Shown here piece after piece: positions 18,506 through 26,255 of a stretch of DNA of 64,000 nucleotides. The position numbers and the translations under genes were made by a program. The notes beneath the pieces were generated by a model. That model did not search any database and was not told where the DNA came from. It saw nothing but the letters and a program-made list of their open reading frames with translations. Position 1 is the stretch's first letter; every line of letters starts with the position of its first letter. The stretch comes from Micrococcales bacterium 73-13 (GTDB lineage Bacteria > Actinomycetota > Actinomycetes > Actinomycetales > Microbacteriaceae), in NCBI GenBank assembly GCA_001898855.1, contig MKVN01000008.1:95285-159284 (forward strand), read 5' to 3'.

Positions 18506-19618
18506 ATGCCCACCATGCGCGCCGCCGTGCTCGAGACGACCGGCCTCGACTTCGCCGTGCAGGAGCTGCAGGTGCCCGAGCCGCGGACGGGAGAGGTGCG
18601 GATCAGGGTGGCCGCCTGCGGCGTCTGCCACACCGACCTGCACGTCATGAAGGGCGAGGTGGTCTTCCCGCAGCCGGGCGTGCTCGGCCACGAGGTCTCC
18701 GGCGTCGTCGACGCGGTCGGTCCCGGCGTCACGAGCGTCGAGGTCGGCGACCGCGTCGTCAGCGCGTTCATCATGCCCTGCGGCAAGTGCCGGCACTGCG
18801 TCCGCGGCCTCGAGGACATCTGCGAGCAGTTCTTCGCCTACAACCGGCTGAAGGGCCAGCTCTACGACGGCGAGACCCGGCTGTTCCGCCCCGACGGCAG
18901 CCCGGTCGCGATGTACTCCATGGCGGGCATGGCCGAGTACTCCGTGGTGCCGGACACCGACGTGTTCCGAGTCCCGGACGGGCTCCCGCTCGAGGACGTC
19001 GCGATCCTCGGCTGCAGCGTCTTCACCGCGGTCGGCGCCGTGCGCAACGTCGCCGGGATCCGCACCGGCGACACCGTCGCGGTGATCGCGGTCGGCGGCG
19101 TCGGGCTGAACCTGGTGCAGGTCGCCAGAGCCTTCGGGGCGGCGCAGGTCATCGCCGTCGACGTCGCCGACGACAAGCTCGAGCTCGCCCGGCAGCTGGG
19201 GGCGACGCACGTCGTGAACTCGCGGGAGACGGACCCGGTCGCCGCGGTGCGCGAGCTCACGGGCGGGCGCGGCGTCGACGTCGCCTTCGAGGCGCTCGGC
19301 GCCGCGACGACCGTCGAGAGCGCGATCGCGATGGTCGACGACGGCGGAGCGGTCGTGCTCGTCGGCATCGCGCCGGCCGGCGTGACCGCGGGGCTGAACA
19401 TCGCGCACGTCGTCCGCCGCAAGATCCGCATCCTCGGCTCCTACGGCGCGCGGGCCCGCACCGACATGCCGCTCGTGCTGCAGCTCGCCGCCGAGGGCCG
19501 GATCCGCATCGGCGACCTCATCTCGGAGCGCGTCGGGCTGGACGAGGCCGACGCGGCGTTCCAGCGCCTCGCCCGTGGCGAGGTGCTCGGCCGCGCGGTG
19601 GTGGTGCCGGGTCGTTGA
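18506..19618 (+). CDS. Zinc-dependent alcohol dehydrogenase
   Basis: A 370-residue medium-chain dehydrogenase that oxidises an alcohol with NAD(P). The catalytic zinc ligands are visible: Cys41 in [10 protein letters not shown] and His in LGHEVSGVV. The structural zinc loop [15 protein letters not shown] has its four Cys. The cofactor motif is [21 protein letters not shown], followed by [14 protein letters not shown] with an Asp that favours NAD over NADP. The ATG follows GAGGGAGAGGAAC, and TAGGGT at about 18457 is a possible -10. The substrate is unknown. Confidence 0.92.
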   Translation: MPTMRAAVLETTGLDFAVQELQVPEPRTGEVRIRVAACGVCHTDLHVMKGEVVFPQPGVLGHEVSGVVDAVGPGVTSVEVGDRVVSAFIMPCGKCRHCVRGLEDICEQFFAYNRLKGQLYDGETRLFRPDGSPVAMYSMAGMAEYSVVPDTDVFRVPDGLPLEDVAILGCSVFTAVGAVRNVAGIRTGDTVAVIAVGGVGLNLVQVARAFGAAQVIAVDVADDKLELARQLGATHVVNSRETDPVAAVRELTGGRGVDVAFEALGAATTVESAIAMVDDGGAVVLVGIAPAGVTAGLNIAHVVRRKIRILGSYGARARTDMPLVLQLAAEGRIRIGDLISERVGLDEADAAFQRLARGEVLGRAVVVPGR

Positions 19619-19619
19619 G

Positions 19620-20531
19620 CTAGCCCGACGGCGCGGGGGCGCGGGCGCTGCGGCCGGGCACCGTCCCGAGCAGCACGCCGGCGATGATGACGAGCCCGCC
19701 GACGAGCTCCCAGCTGCCGACCGTGCCGCCGATGGCGAGCGTGAGGCAGACGGTGAAGAACGGGTTGAGGTTGATCATGATGCCGGCGACCGCGGGACGG
19801 AGCGTGCGCAGCGCGAACGTCCAGAGGACCATCGCGACCGCCGAGCCGATCAGCGAGATGTAGCCGACCCCCGCCCAGGTGGGGGCGTCGGAGGGCAGCG
19901 TCAGGCCGGTGAACGAGACGATGACGCCGAGCACGATCGTCGCGAAGAGCGCCTGCACGGCCGTCGAGGTGATGACCGGCACGCCCGCCTGGATCCGGCC
20001 GAGGAGCGTGTAGACCACCCAGCAGACCGTCGCGAGGACGATCCAGAGGTCGCCCTCGTTCACCCCGACCGTCAGCAGCGTCTCCAGCGATCCCTGTGTC
20101 ACGACCAGGACGACGCCGACGAGCGAGACCGCGAGACCGACGATCATCCGCCAGCCGATCCGCTGGCGGAGCAGGAGGGCCGCGGCGACGGCGATCAGGA
20201 TCGGCCCGGACCCGCCGATGAGCGCGCTGTTCACCGCCGTCGTGCGGCTCAGCCCCTCGAGGATCAGGACCGAGAACCCGACCATCCCGAGGCCGCCGAG
20301 CAGCAGCAGCCTCGGCCACTGCCGGAGGACCGCGCGCCAGTCCGGCCGCTCGACGAGCTGCGCGATGACGAGCAGCACGACGGCGGCTCCGCCCCAGCGC
20401 AGGAACGACAGCGAGATCGGGTCGACCGTCTCGACGACCCCGTCGCCGACGACGTAGATGCCGGCCCAGGACAGCGTCGTGCCCACGAGCGCCGCGAGCG
20501 CGAGCGCCCTCGACCCGCCCCGACTGCTCAC
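19620..20531 (-). CDS. EamA/DMT-family membrane transporter
   Basis: A 303-residue protein with ten predicted transmembrane segments arranged as two EamA repeats, for example GGLGMVGFSVLILEGLSRTTAVNSALIGGSGPILIAVAAALLLRQRIGWRM (seen as successive hydrophobic helices). The family includes exporters of amino acids and other metabolites. The GTG at 20531 lies six bases after TAGCGT on the minus strand (20538-20543), another leaderless arrangement. The stop is 1 base from the alcohol dehydrogenase stop (tail to tail). The substrate is unknown. Confidence 0.88.
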   Translation of the reverse strand: MSSRGGSRALALAALVGTTLSWAGIYVVGDGVVETVDPISLSFLRWGGAAVVLLVIAQLVERPDWRAVLRQWPRLLLLGGLGMVGFSVLILEGLSRTTAVNSALIGGSGPILIAVAAALLLRQRIGWRMIVGLAVSLVGVVLVVTQGSLETLLTVGVNEGDLWIVLATVCWVVYTLLGRIQAGVPVITSTAVQALFATIVLGVIVSFTGLTLPSDAPTWAGVGYISLIGSAVAMVLWTFALRTLRPAVAGIMINLNPFFTVCLTLAIGGTVGSWELVGGLVIIAGVLLGTVPGRSARAPAPSG

Positions 20532-20574
20532 CGTCCCACGCTAGCGGTCGGGGGCGGACGGCGAGGACCGCGCC

Positions 20575-20817
20575 TCAGTCGTCGGCGGGCGGCGGGAGCA
20601 CGACGACCCCGCCGTCCGGCTCCTCGCGGACGACCGTGCCGTCGTCGAGCTCGGCGATCGGGCGGCGCTCGAGCCAGGTGAGCGTCCATCGCCAGCCGAC
20701 GGCGTCGATGCCGTCGGCCTCCAGCTCCCCCTCGACCCGGCCGATCGCGCGCCGCATCGCCTCGGAGAGCGCCTCCGGCGGCTCGTCGCCGACGTCCCAG
20801 CGGGTGCCGAGCTGCAT
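20575..20817 (-). CDS. Small conserved-type protein downstream of valS
   Basis: An 80-residue acidic protein (MQLGTRWDVGDEPPEALSE at the start, ending LPPPADD) with no membrane segment. The start is 1 base after the valS stop, so it is translated with valS. The central part RVEGELEADGIDAVGWRWTL looks like a folded domain, and similar short proteins follow valS in related genomes by my recollection. No function is proposed. Confidence 0.7.
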   Translation of the reverse strand: MQLGTRWDVGDEPPEALSEAMRRAIGRVEGELEADGIDAVGWRWTLTWLERRPIAELDDGTVVREEPDGGVVVLPPPADD

Positions 20818-20818
20818 C

Positions 20819-23392
20819 TCAGGCCTCCGGCGGCTCGGCGAGCACGATGTCGCGCACCGCGATCTCCTCGGCCTCCACGAGCTCCAGCCGCTCGATGCGG
20901 CCGACCGCGCGGAGGTCGTCGAGCGCCTGGGCGACGCGGGCCGGTCCCGCGAGCGTCGCGCTCGCGACGGGGGTGCGCTGCGACGCCTTCGCCTCGGTCT
21001 TCGCCCTCCGGATGTCGATGAGCGCGGCGCTCGCGAGCGCGAGGAGACCGCTCGGGCCCTCGGGCAGCTCGTCCGGGCTCGGCCACGCGGCGGTGTGGAC
21101 CGAGTCGTCGTGCGTCCAGGACCACACCTCCTCGGTCGCGAACGGGATGAACGGCGCGAACAGCCGGAGCAGCACGTCGATCGCGGTGCGCAGCGCGGCC
21201 ACGGCGCTGGACCGGTCGCCGCCGCCCGCATAGGCGCGCTCCTTGACCAGCTCGAGGTAGTCGTCGCAGAACGTCCAGAAGAACTGCTCGGCGACCTCCA
21301 GCGCCCGCGCGTGGTCGTACTCCTCGAAGGCGTGGGTCGCCGTCGCGACGACCTCGCGCAGCTCGGCGAGCAGGTCCCGGTCGAGGGGCGCGGTCACGAG
21401 GTCGAGCTGGCGCCCGTCCGCCGCCGGGAACGAATAGACGAACTTCGCCGCGTTCAGCACCTTGATCGCGAGCCGCCGGCCGATCTTGACGACCTTCGGG
21501 TTCTGCGGGTCGAAGGCGGCGTCGGTGCCGAGCTTCGAGGAGGAGGCCCAGTAGCGCACCGCGTCCGAGCCGTGCTCGTCGAGCATGCCGGCCGGCGTCA
21601 CCACGTTCCCCTTCGACTTCGACATCTTCTTCCGGTCGGGGTCGACGATGAAGCCGCTGATGCCGGCGTTCGCCCACGGGATCGAGCCGTGCTCGAGGTG
21701 GGACCGGAGGGTCGTGGAGAACAGCCAGGTGCGGATGATGTCCTGCCCCTGGCTGCGCAGCGAGTAGGGGAACACCAGGTCGAACAGCTCGTCGTCGGTG
21801 CCCCAGCCGCCGGCGATCTGCGGGGTGAGCGAGGACGTCGCCCAGGTGTCCATGATGTCGACCTCGCCGACGAAGCCGCCGGCCGCGCCGCGCTGCGACT
21901 CCTGGTAGCCGGGCGGCACGTCCGAGGACGGGTCGACCGGCAGCTGCGCCTCGCTCGGCACCAGCACCTCGCCGGTGCGCTCGCCGTCGGCGCCGAGCGC
22001 GTACCAGACCGGGATCGGCACGCCGAAGAAGCGCTGCCGGGACACCAGCCAGTCGCCGGTCAGGCCGCCGACCCAGTTCTCGTAGCGCACCCGCATGTGC
22101 TCGGGGTGGAAGGCGATCTGCCGGCCCCGCTCCAGCAGCGCGTCGCGGAGCCCGGCGTCGCGCGCGCCGTTGACGAGGTACCACTGCAGCGTCGAGACGA
22201 TCTCGAGCGGCTTGTCGCCCTTCTCGTAGAACTTGACCGGATGCGTGATCGCGCGCGGCTCGCCGATCAGCCCGCCCGAGTCGCGCAGCAGCTCGACGAT
22301 GCGCTGGCGGGCGCTGAACACCGTCTTGCCGGTCAGCTCCGCATAGGCCGCGCGGCCGTCCGGCGACTCGATCGCCGCCGGCGGCTCGGCCTTGACCCGG
22401 CCGTCCTCGCCGAGGATCGTCCGCATCGGCAGCGACAGCTCGCGCCACCACACGACGTCGGTCACGTCGCCGAAGGTGCAGATAATCGCGATGCCGGAGC
22501 CCTTGTCCTGCTGCGCGAGGTGGTGGGCGACGATCGGCACCTCGACGTCGAAGAGCGGCGTGCGCACGGTCGTGCCGACGAGTCCGCGATAGCGCTCGTC
22601 GTCCGGATGCGCGACGAGCGCGACGCAGGCGGCGAGCAGCTCGGGCCGGGTCGTCTCGATCTCGACGGCGCCCTCGCCGTCGGCGCGGGGGAACGCGAGG
22701 CGGTGGTAGGCGCCCGGCTGGTCCTTCTCCTCGAGCTCGGCCTGCGCGACCGCGGTGCGGAAGGTCACGTCCCAGAGCGTCGGCGCGTCCGCCTGGTACG
22801 CCTCGCCGCGCTCCAGGTTGCGCAGGAAGGCCCGCTGCGAGACCCGCTGCGCCTCGGGCCCGATCGTGCGATAGGTCAGCGACCAGTCGACCGAGAGGCC
22901 GAGGCGCCGCCACAGCTCCTCGAACTTGACCTCGTCCTCCTCGGTGAGGTGCTCGCAGAGCTCGACGAAGTTCCGGCGGCTGATCGGCACCTGGTCGGCG
23001 AGCTTGACGCTGGCGCCCTCGCCGCCCTGCTGCGACGGGCGGAAGTCCGGGTCGTAGGGCAGCGTCGGGTCGACGCGGACGCCGTAGTAGTTCTGCACCC
23101 GGCGCTCGGTCGGCAGGCCGTTGTCGTCCCAGCCCATCGGGTAGAAGAGGTGCTTGCCGCGCATCCGGTTGAACCGGGCCGCCAGATCCATGTGCGTGAA
23201 GGAGAACACGTGGCCGATGTGCAGCGAGCCGGAGGCGGTCGGCGGCGGGCTGTCGATCGCGTAGACGGCGTCCCGGCCCGCCGCGAGCGCGGCGTCGCGG
23301 TCGAAGCGGTACGTCCCGCGCTGCTCCCAGACGGCCGACCACGCGTCCTCCAGGCCTTCGAGGACGGGCTTCTCAGGGATCTCACGAGGCAT
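20819..23392 (-). CDS. valS: Valyl-tRNA synthetase
   Basis: Charges tRNA-Val. The 857-residue class I synthetase has the HIGH motif in SGSLHIGHVFSF near residue 57, the KMSKS loop in DRKKMSKSKGNVV near residue 587, the CP1 editing domain between them (about 190-340), and the anticodon-binding domain after residue 620. The C-terminus is shorter than in E. coli ValRS and lacks the long coiled coil; this matches a common actinobacterial form. The ATG at 23392 has an in-frame TAGAAT promoter element at 23467-23472 (minus strand) with a leader of about 75 bases that can fold around GGCACC/GGTGCC. Confidence 0.97.
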   Translation of the reverse strand: MPREIPEKPVLEGLEDAWSAVWEQRGTYRFDRDAALAAGRDAVYAIDSPPPTASGSLHIGHVFSFTHMDLAARFNRMRGKHLFYPMGWDDNGLPTERRVQNYYGVRVDPTLPYDPDFRPSQQGGEGASVKLADQVPISRRNFVELCEHLTEEDEVKFEELWRRLGLSVDWSLTYRTIGPEAQRVSQRAFLRNLERGEAYQADAPTLWDVTFRTAVAQAELEEKDQPGAYHRLAFPRADGEGAVEIETTRPELLAACVALVAHPDDERYRGLVGTTVRTPLFDVEVPIVAHHLAQQDKGSGIAIICTFGDVTDVVWWRELSLPMRTILGEDGRVKAEPPAAIESPDGRAAYAELTGKTVFSARQRIVELLRDSGGLIGEPRAITHPVKFYEKGDKPLEIVSTLQWYLVNGARDAGLRDALLERGRQIAFHPEHMRVRYENWVGGLTGDWLVSRQRFFGVPIPVWYALGADGERTGEVLVPSEAQLPVDPSSDVPPGYQESQRGAAGGFVGEVDIMDTWATSSLTPQIAGGWGTDDELFDLVFPYSLRSQGQDIIRTWLFSTTLRSHLEHGSIPWANAGISGFIVDPDRKKMSKSKGNVVTPAGMLDEHGSDAVRYWASSSKLGTDAAFDPQNPKVVKIGRRLAIKVLNAAKFVYSFPAADGRQLDLVTAPLDRDLLAELREVVATATHAFEEYDHARALEVAEQFFWTFCDDYLELVKERAYAGGGDRSSAVAALRTAIDVLLRLFAPFIPFATEEVWSWTHDDSVHTAAWPSPDELPEGPSGLLALASAALIDIRRAKTEAKASQRTPVASATLAGPARVAQALDDLRAVGRIERLELVEAEEIAVRDIVLAEPPEA

Positions 23393-23466
23393 GGCGGCGC
23401 TTCCGGTATGGGCGGCACCGCGTCCGGGCGCGTCGCGCCCTGGTGCCTCAGATTTGGGACCGGACG

Positions 23467-23472
23467 ATTCTA
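23467..23472 (-). promoter_or_regulatory. Candidate -10 element of valS
   Basis: On the minus strand the hexamer TAGAAT lies about 75 bases before the valS start. The leader between them contains GGGCGC/GCGCCC nested within GGCACC/GGTGCC, a stable hairpin. No clear -35 is seen, which is common for actinobacterial promoters. Confidence 0.5.
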
Positions 23473-23480
23473 GCGCCGGC

Positions 23481-24665
23481 TCACTGCTCGGTGACGGTGA
23501 CGACCTTCTGGTCCAGCTGCTGGCCGTCCGCCTTGAACAGCGTCAGGTAGTACGTCTGCTGCCCGTCTCCGCACGGGAACGCCGGGAAGTCGTCCGGGCT
23601 CGTGATGCTGCCCGAGGAGTTCGTGAACTGCGTGTACTCGCCCGGATTGGAGATGCCGAAGACGAGGTAGTTCCCGCTCTGCCAGTTCGTCACGTTCCAG
23701 GAGAGCGTCAACGGGGGGACCGGGTCGCTCGGGTCCGCCGGGCAGGCGATCGTGGTCGTGCTGGGGCTCCAGGTGCCGATCGTCGGGTTCGTCGGAGGCG
23801 GGGGCGTGTACTGGCGGGTGACGGTGAGCACGCCGCTGTAGTGCTGGCCGTCGGGGCCGGCGATCGTCAGGGTGTACGTCAGCTGGCTGTTGGCGCAGCC
23901 GAACGGCATCTGGAAGTCGGTCGCCGTGGCCGGCAGGTTGTTCTGGAACGGGTTGGCGATCGCGTCGATCGCGACCGGGCCGCTCGCGATCGCGATCTGC
24001 GTCGCGCCGACGACCGTCCAGGCGAAGTGCATCGTGACGTTCGTGCCCGCGCCGGTGTCCGGGCAGACCGCCGTGCTCGAGTTCGCGGTGAAGCTCTGCA
24101 CCGCGGGCTTCACGGTCGTCGGCGCCGGGGTCGGCGTCGCGCTCCTGGTGGGGGTCGGGGTGGGCGTCGGCCCCGTCGAGTGCGTCGGCGAGGTGGTCGG
24201 GCTCGGACCCGGCTCGCCCTTCGCCGAGAACAGCACGACGAGCAGGATGATGAGCGCGATGATGAGCACGCCGGCGACGGCGATCAGCGTGATGACGAGC
24301 GCCTTGCGGCGCGGGTCCCAGTCGCGGAAGCCGCCGCCGGTCGGCGGCTGCTCCGGAGGCAGTCCGCCCCCGCCCCCGTCGGCGAGCACGGTGGTCGCCG
24401 CGGTCGGCTGCGCGGTGCCGGGGAGCACGACGGTCGGCGGGAGCTCGGCGGGGACCCCGGCCGGCTCCGGCGTCGGGAGCTCCGCGGCGGGCGCGCCGGC
24501 GGTCGCCGGCATCGCCACGGTCGGGACGTCGGCGGAGGACGCCGGGGCCGCCGCGGTCGGCGCCGCGTCCGACGTCGCCGGGGCGTCGTCGGCGAGCCCC
24601 TTGAGCAGTTCGTCGAACGGGTCCGGACCCTCCGCGGGCGTGCCGGGCTGCTGCTGGTCGCTCAT
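23481..24665 (-). CDS. Single-pass membrane protein with two extracellular Ig-like repeats
   Basis: A 394-residue protein of unknown role. Residues 1-115 are a cytoplasmic Ala/Pro/Thr-rich, probably disordered segment. One transmembrane helix follows (ALVITLIAVAGVLIIALIILLVVLF, about 120-145), then a Pro/Thr/Ser stalk (TPTPTPTRSATPTPAP). The outer part holds two copies of a domain, each starting near an AVCP or IACP cysteine, with a second Cys in FGCANSQLTYTLTI or FPCGDGQQTYYLTLF. The paired cysteines suggest one disulfide per domain, and the repeat pattern resembles Fn3/Ig-type beta sandwiches. It may bind an envelope ligand, which is inference only. Confidence 0.7.
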   Translation of the reverse strand: MSDQQQPGTPAEGPDPFDELLKGLADDAPATSDAAPTAAAPASSADVPTVAMPATAGAPAAELPTPEPAGVPAELPPTVVLPGTAQPTAATTVLADGGGGGLPPEQPPTGGGFRDWDPRRKALVITLIAVAGVLIIALIILLVVLFSAKGEPGPSPTTSPTHSTGPTPTPTPTRSATPTPAPTTVKPAVQSFTANSSTAVCPDTGAGTNVTMHFAWTVVGATQIAIASGPVAIDAIANPFQNNLPATATDFQMPFGCANSQLTYTLTIAGPDGQHYSGVLTVTRQYTPPPPTNPTIGTWSPSTTTIACPADPSDPVPPLTLSWNVTNWQSGNYLVFGISNPGEYTQFTNSSGSITSPDDFPAFPCGDGQQTYYLTLFKADGQQLDQKVVTVTEQ

Positions 24666-24765
24666 CTGTCCTCCGTCGCGAGTGGCCCCAGCATAGATGC
24701 AAGCCCTCGGCGGCCGAGGCGTCCACGCGGGCCGCCCGGGGCTCCGCGCTCGGGATCGCGATCAT

Positions 24766-24785
24766 TAGTTCTAGATGAACTAGAA
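24766..24785. promoter_or_regulatory. GntR operator overlapping a leaderless promoter
   Basis: Two overlapping inverted repeats lie just before the GntR gene: TAGTTC-N5-GAACTA (24766-24782) and TTCTAG-N5-CTAGAA (24769-24785). The -10 hexamer TAGAAT (24781-24786) overlaps both and ends six bases before the GTG at 24793. A repressor bound here would block RNA polymerase, so autoregulation is likely. Confidence 0.75.
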
Positions 24786-24792
24786 TAATCCC

Positions 24793-25140
24793 GTGTTCAT
24801 CTCGATCGAATCGAACTCCGGCGCGATCTACGACCGGATCGCCGACGCGATCACCGAGCGCATCGCCACCGGCGAGATCGTCCAGGGCCAGCAGCTGCCG
24901 GCCGCCCGCGACCTCGCGGACGCGCTCGGGCTCAACGTGCACACCGTGCTGCACGCGTTCCAGCGGCTGCGCGACGACGGCCTGGTCGAGCTGCGCCGCG
25001 GGCGGGGCGCCGTCGTCATCGGCGCCCCCGCGGTCCAGGCGGTGCACGAGGCGGTCGCCGCCGCGGTCGAGACGGCCAGGCGCACCGGGGTCGGCGTCGC
25101 CGCCCTGGTCGCGCTCACCAGGAGGGAGTACCGCGCATGA
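24793..25140 (+). CDS. GntR-family regulator, short YhcF/YtrA type
   Basis: A 115-residue transcription factor with the N-terminal winged helix of GntR proteins (AIYDRIADAITERIATGEIVQGQQLPAARDLA split before the recognition helix ALGLNVHTVLHAFQRLRDDGLVELRRGRGAVV). The effector domain is reduced to a short helical tail, as in the YtrA/YhcF subfamily, which usually controls adjacent transporter or membrane genes. The GTG start is leaderless, six bases after TAGAAT, with palindromic operator sequence overlapping. The stop overlaps the ATG of the following membrane gene (ATGA), indicating a two-gene operon that is probably self-repressed. Confidence 0.92.
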   Translation: MFISIESNSGAIYDRIADAITERIATGEIVQGQQLPAARDLADALGLNVHTVLHAFQRLRDDGLVELRRGRGAVVIGAPAVQAVHEAVAAAVETARRTGVGVAALVALTRREYRA

Positions 25141-25973
25141 CTCGAGCCAGGAGGATCGCGTTCTGGATCGCGGGGGCGCTGCTCGCGCTGGCCGTCGTCG
25201 GCGTCGTCCTCGCCGGCGTGCTGCTCGCGCCGCTCGACCGGCAGGTGGTCGTGCACTGGGACCTCGCGGGCGAGCCCGACGGCTGGGGCCCCGCGTGGAC
25301 CTATCTCGTCCTGATCGGCGTGTGCGGCCTGCTGCTCGCCGGGATCGCGCTGGTGTTCGCGCTGGTGCCGGCGCCCGCCGCGCGACCCGTCGTCGACCCG
25401 GAGCCGATCGAGCTCGCTCCGGGCGAGCTCGCGGCCTGGAGCCGGAGGGTGCACGTGTCGTGGGGCTTCATCTGCGCCGTCCTCGCCGCCGTGGCGGTCA
25501 CGGCCGCGATCGCGGGGCTGGCGATCGCGGCCACCAGCGGACGGGCCTGGCCGGCTGTGCTGCTGCCGATCCTGCTGCTGGCGGCCCTAGGTCTCACCGG
25601 CGGCTGGCGGGTCTCGGCCGGCCCGACCGGTCTCACGGTGCGCGGGCTGCTCGGCGTGCCGGTGTTCCGGGTGCGGACGCGGGACATCGCCGATGTGGTC
25701 GCGGTCGGCGTCCATCCGCTGCGGGACTTCGGCGGCTGGGGGATCCGCGGCGCGATCGCCGCCGGCGGCCACTGGTGCACCGGCATCGTGGCGCGCGCCG
25801 GCGAGGGGATCCGGGTCACGCGCGTCAGCGGACGGCAGCTCGTCGTGACGGTCGACGAGGCCGCGCTCGGCGCGGCGGTCCTCAAGGCCTATGCGCAGGG
25901 CTCCTCCGCACCGGTGCGGAGCGGACGGCCTGGATGGCGGCGGGGAGGGGACGAGGGCGGGGAGGGCGAGTAG
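25137..25973 (+). CDS. DUF1648-domain membrane protein
   Basis: A 278-residue polytopic membrane protein. The N-terminal helix pair includes the DUF1648 signature (VVVHWDLAGEPDGWGPAW, residues about 38-56), followed by about four more helices to residue 160 and a soluble C-terminal region (GLTVRGLLGVPVFRVRTRDIADV). Such proteins are often encoded beside GntR or ArsR-type repressors (as in B. subtilis SdpI relatives, immunity to a toxic peptide), but this one has no other sign of that role. The TAG stop forms the first three bases of the TAGGAT promoter hexamer of the ileS leader. Confidence 0.85.
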   Translation: MTRARRIAFWIAGALLALAVVGVVLAGVLLAPLDRQVVVHWDLAGEPDGWGPAWTYLVLIGVCGLLLAGIALVFALVPAPAARPVVDPEPIELAPGELAAWSRRVHVSWGFICAVLAAVAVTAAIAGLAIAATSGRAWPAVLLPILLLAALGLTGGWRVSAGPTGLTVRGLLGVPVFRVRTRDIADVVAVGVHPLRDFGGWGIRGAIAAGGHWCTGIVARAGEGIRVTRVSGRQLVVTVDEAALGAAVLKAYAQGSSAPVRSGRPGWRRGGDEGGEGE

Positions 25974-25976
25974 GAT
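25971..25976 (+). promoter_or_regulatory. -10 element of the ileS T-box transcript
   Basis: TAGGAT at the very end of the DUF1648 gene, with its TAG being that gene's stop codon. Transcription would start near 25983, just before the T-box stem I. No clear -35 was identified. Confidence 0.55.
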
Positions 25977-25982
25977 CTCGGG

Positions 25983-26255
25983 GAACGACGTCGATCCGGC
26001 CATCACCGGGGAGTCCTCGGAAGAACCGCGGAACGCGGGTCGGGCGGCGCGAGGCGCGGACCGGCCGGCGGGAGGCCAAGTAGAGCCGAGCGGGTGCGCC
26101 CGTCATCGCGTGCATGAAGCGGTCGAGCAGTCCGACCGGTTCCGGGCGGCCTCGGCCGCCTCGGCCGGTGGATCGCTCGGCAAGCGAGGTGGTACCGCGG
26201 GAGCGCAGCTCTCGTCCTCGTGCAGCACGAGTCGACGACGCACCCGGAGCCCCCA
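25983..26255 (+). promoter_or_regulatory. ileS T-box riboswitch leader (ultrashort stem I, translational type)
   Basis: A tRNA-Ile-sensing leader that controls ileS. A short stem CCGG (25996-25999) / CCGG (26006-26009) presents the Ile codon ATC at 26002-26004 in its loop, as in actinobacterial T-boxes with ultrashort stem I. The T-box core GAGGTGGTACCGCGG lies at 26186-26200; its bulge TGGT (26190-26193) can pair with the ACCA end of uncharged tRNA-Ile. Downstream, CTCGTG/CACGAG forms a hairpin, and the only ribosome site is CCGGAG at 26245-26250. There is no T-run terminator, so control is probably by hiding the ribosome site. Known from the family: uncharged tRNA turns expression on. Confidence 0.93.

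Noticed and set aside
23410..23422. T-box-like string GGGCGGCACCGCG on the plus strand near the valS start
   Set aside because: It is on the strand opposite to valS and no plus-strand synthetase follows; it lies in the valS leader hairpin and has no stem I or specifier.
20636..23473. A very long open frame (over 900 codons) opposite valS, and similar ones opposite pepN, ileS and obg
   Set aside because: They are rich in Arg, Gly, Ala and Pro, have no domain pattern and lie antisense to or out of frame with clear genes; this is the usual effect of high GC on stop codons.
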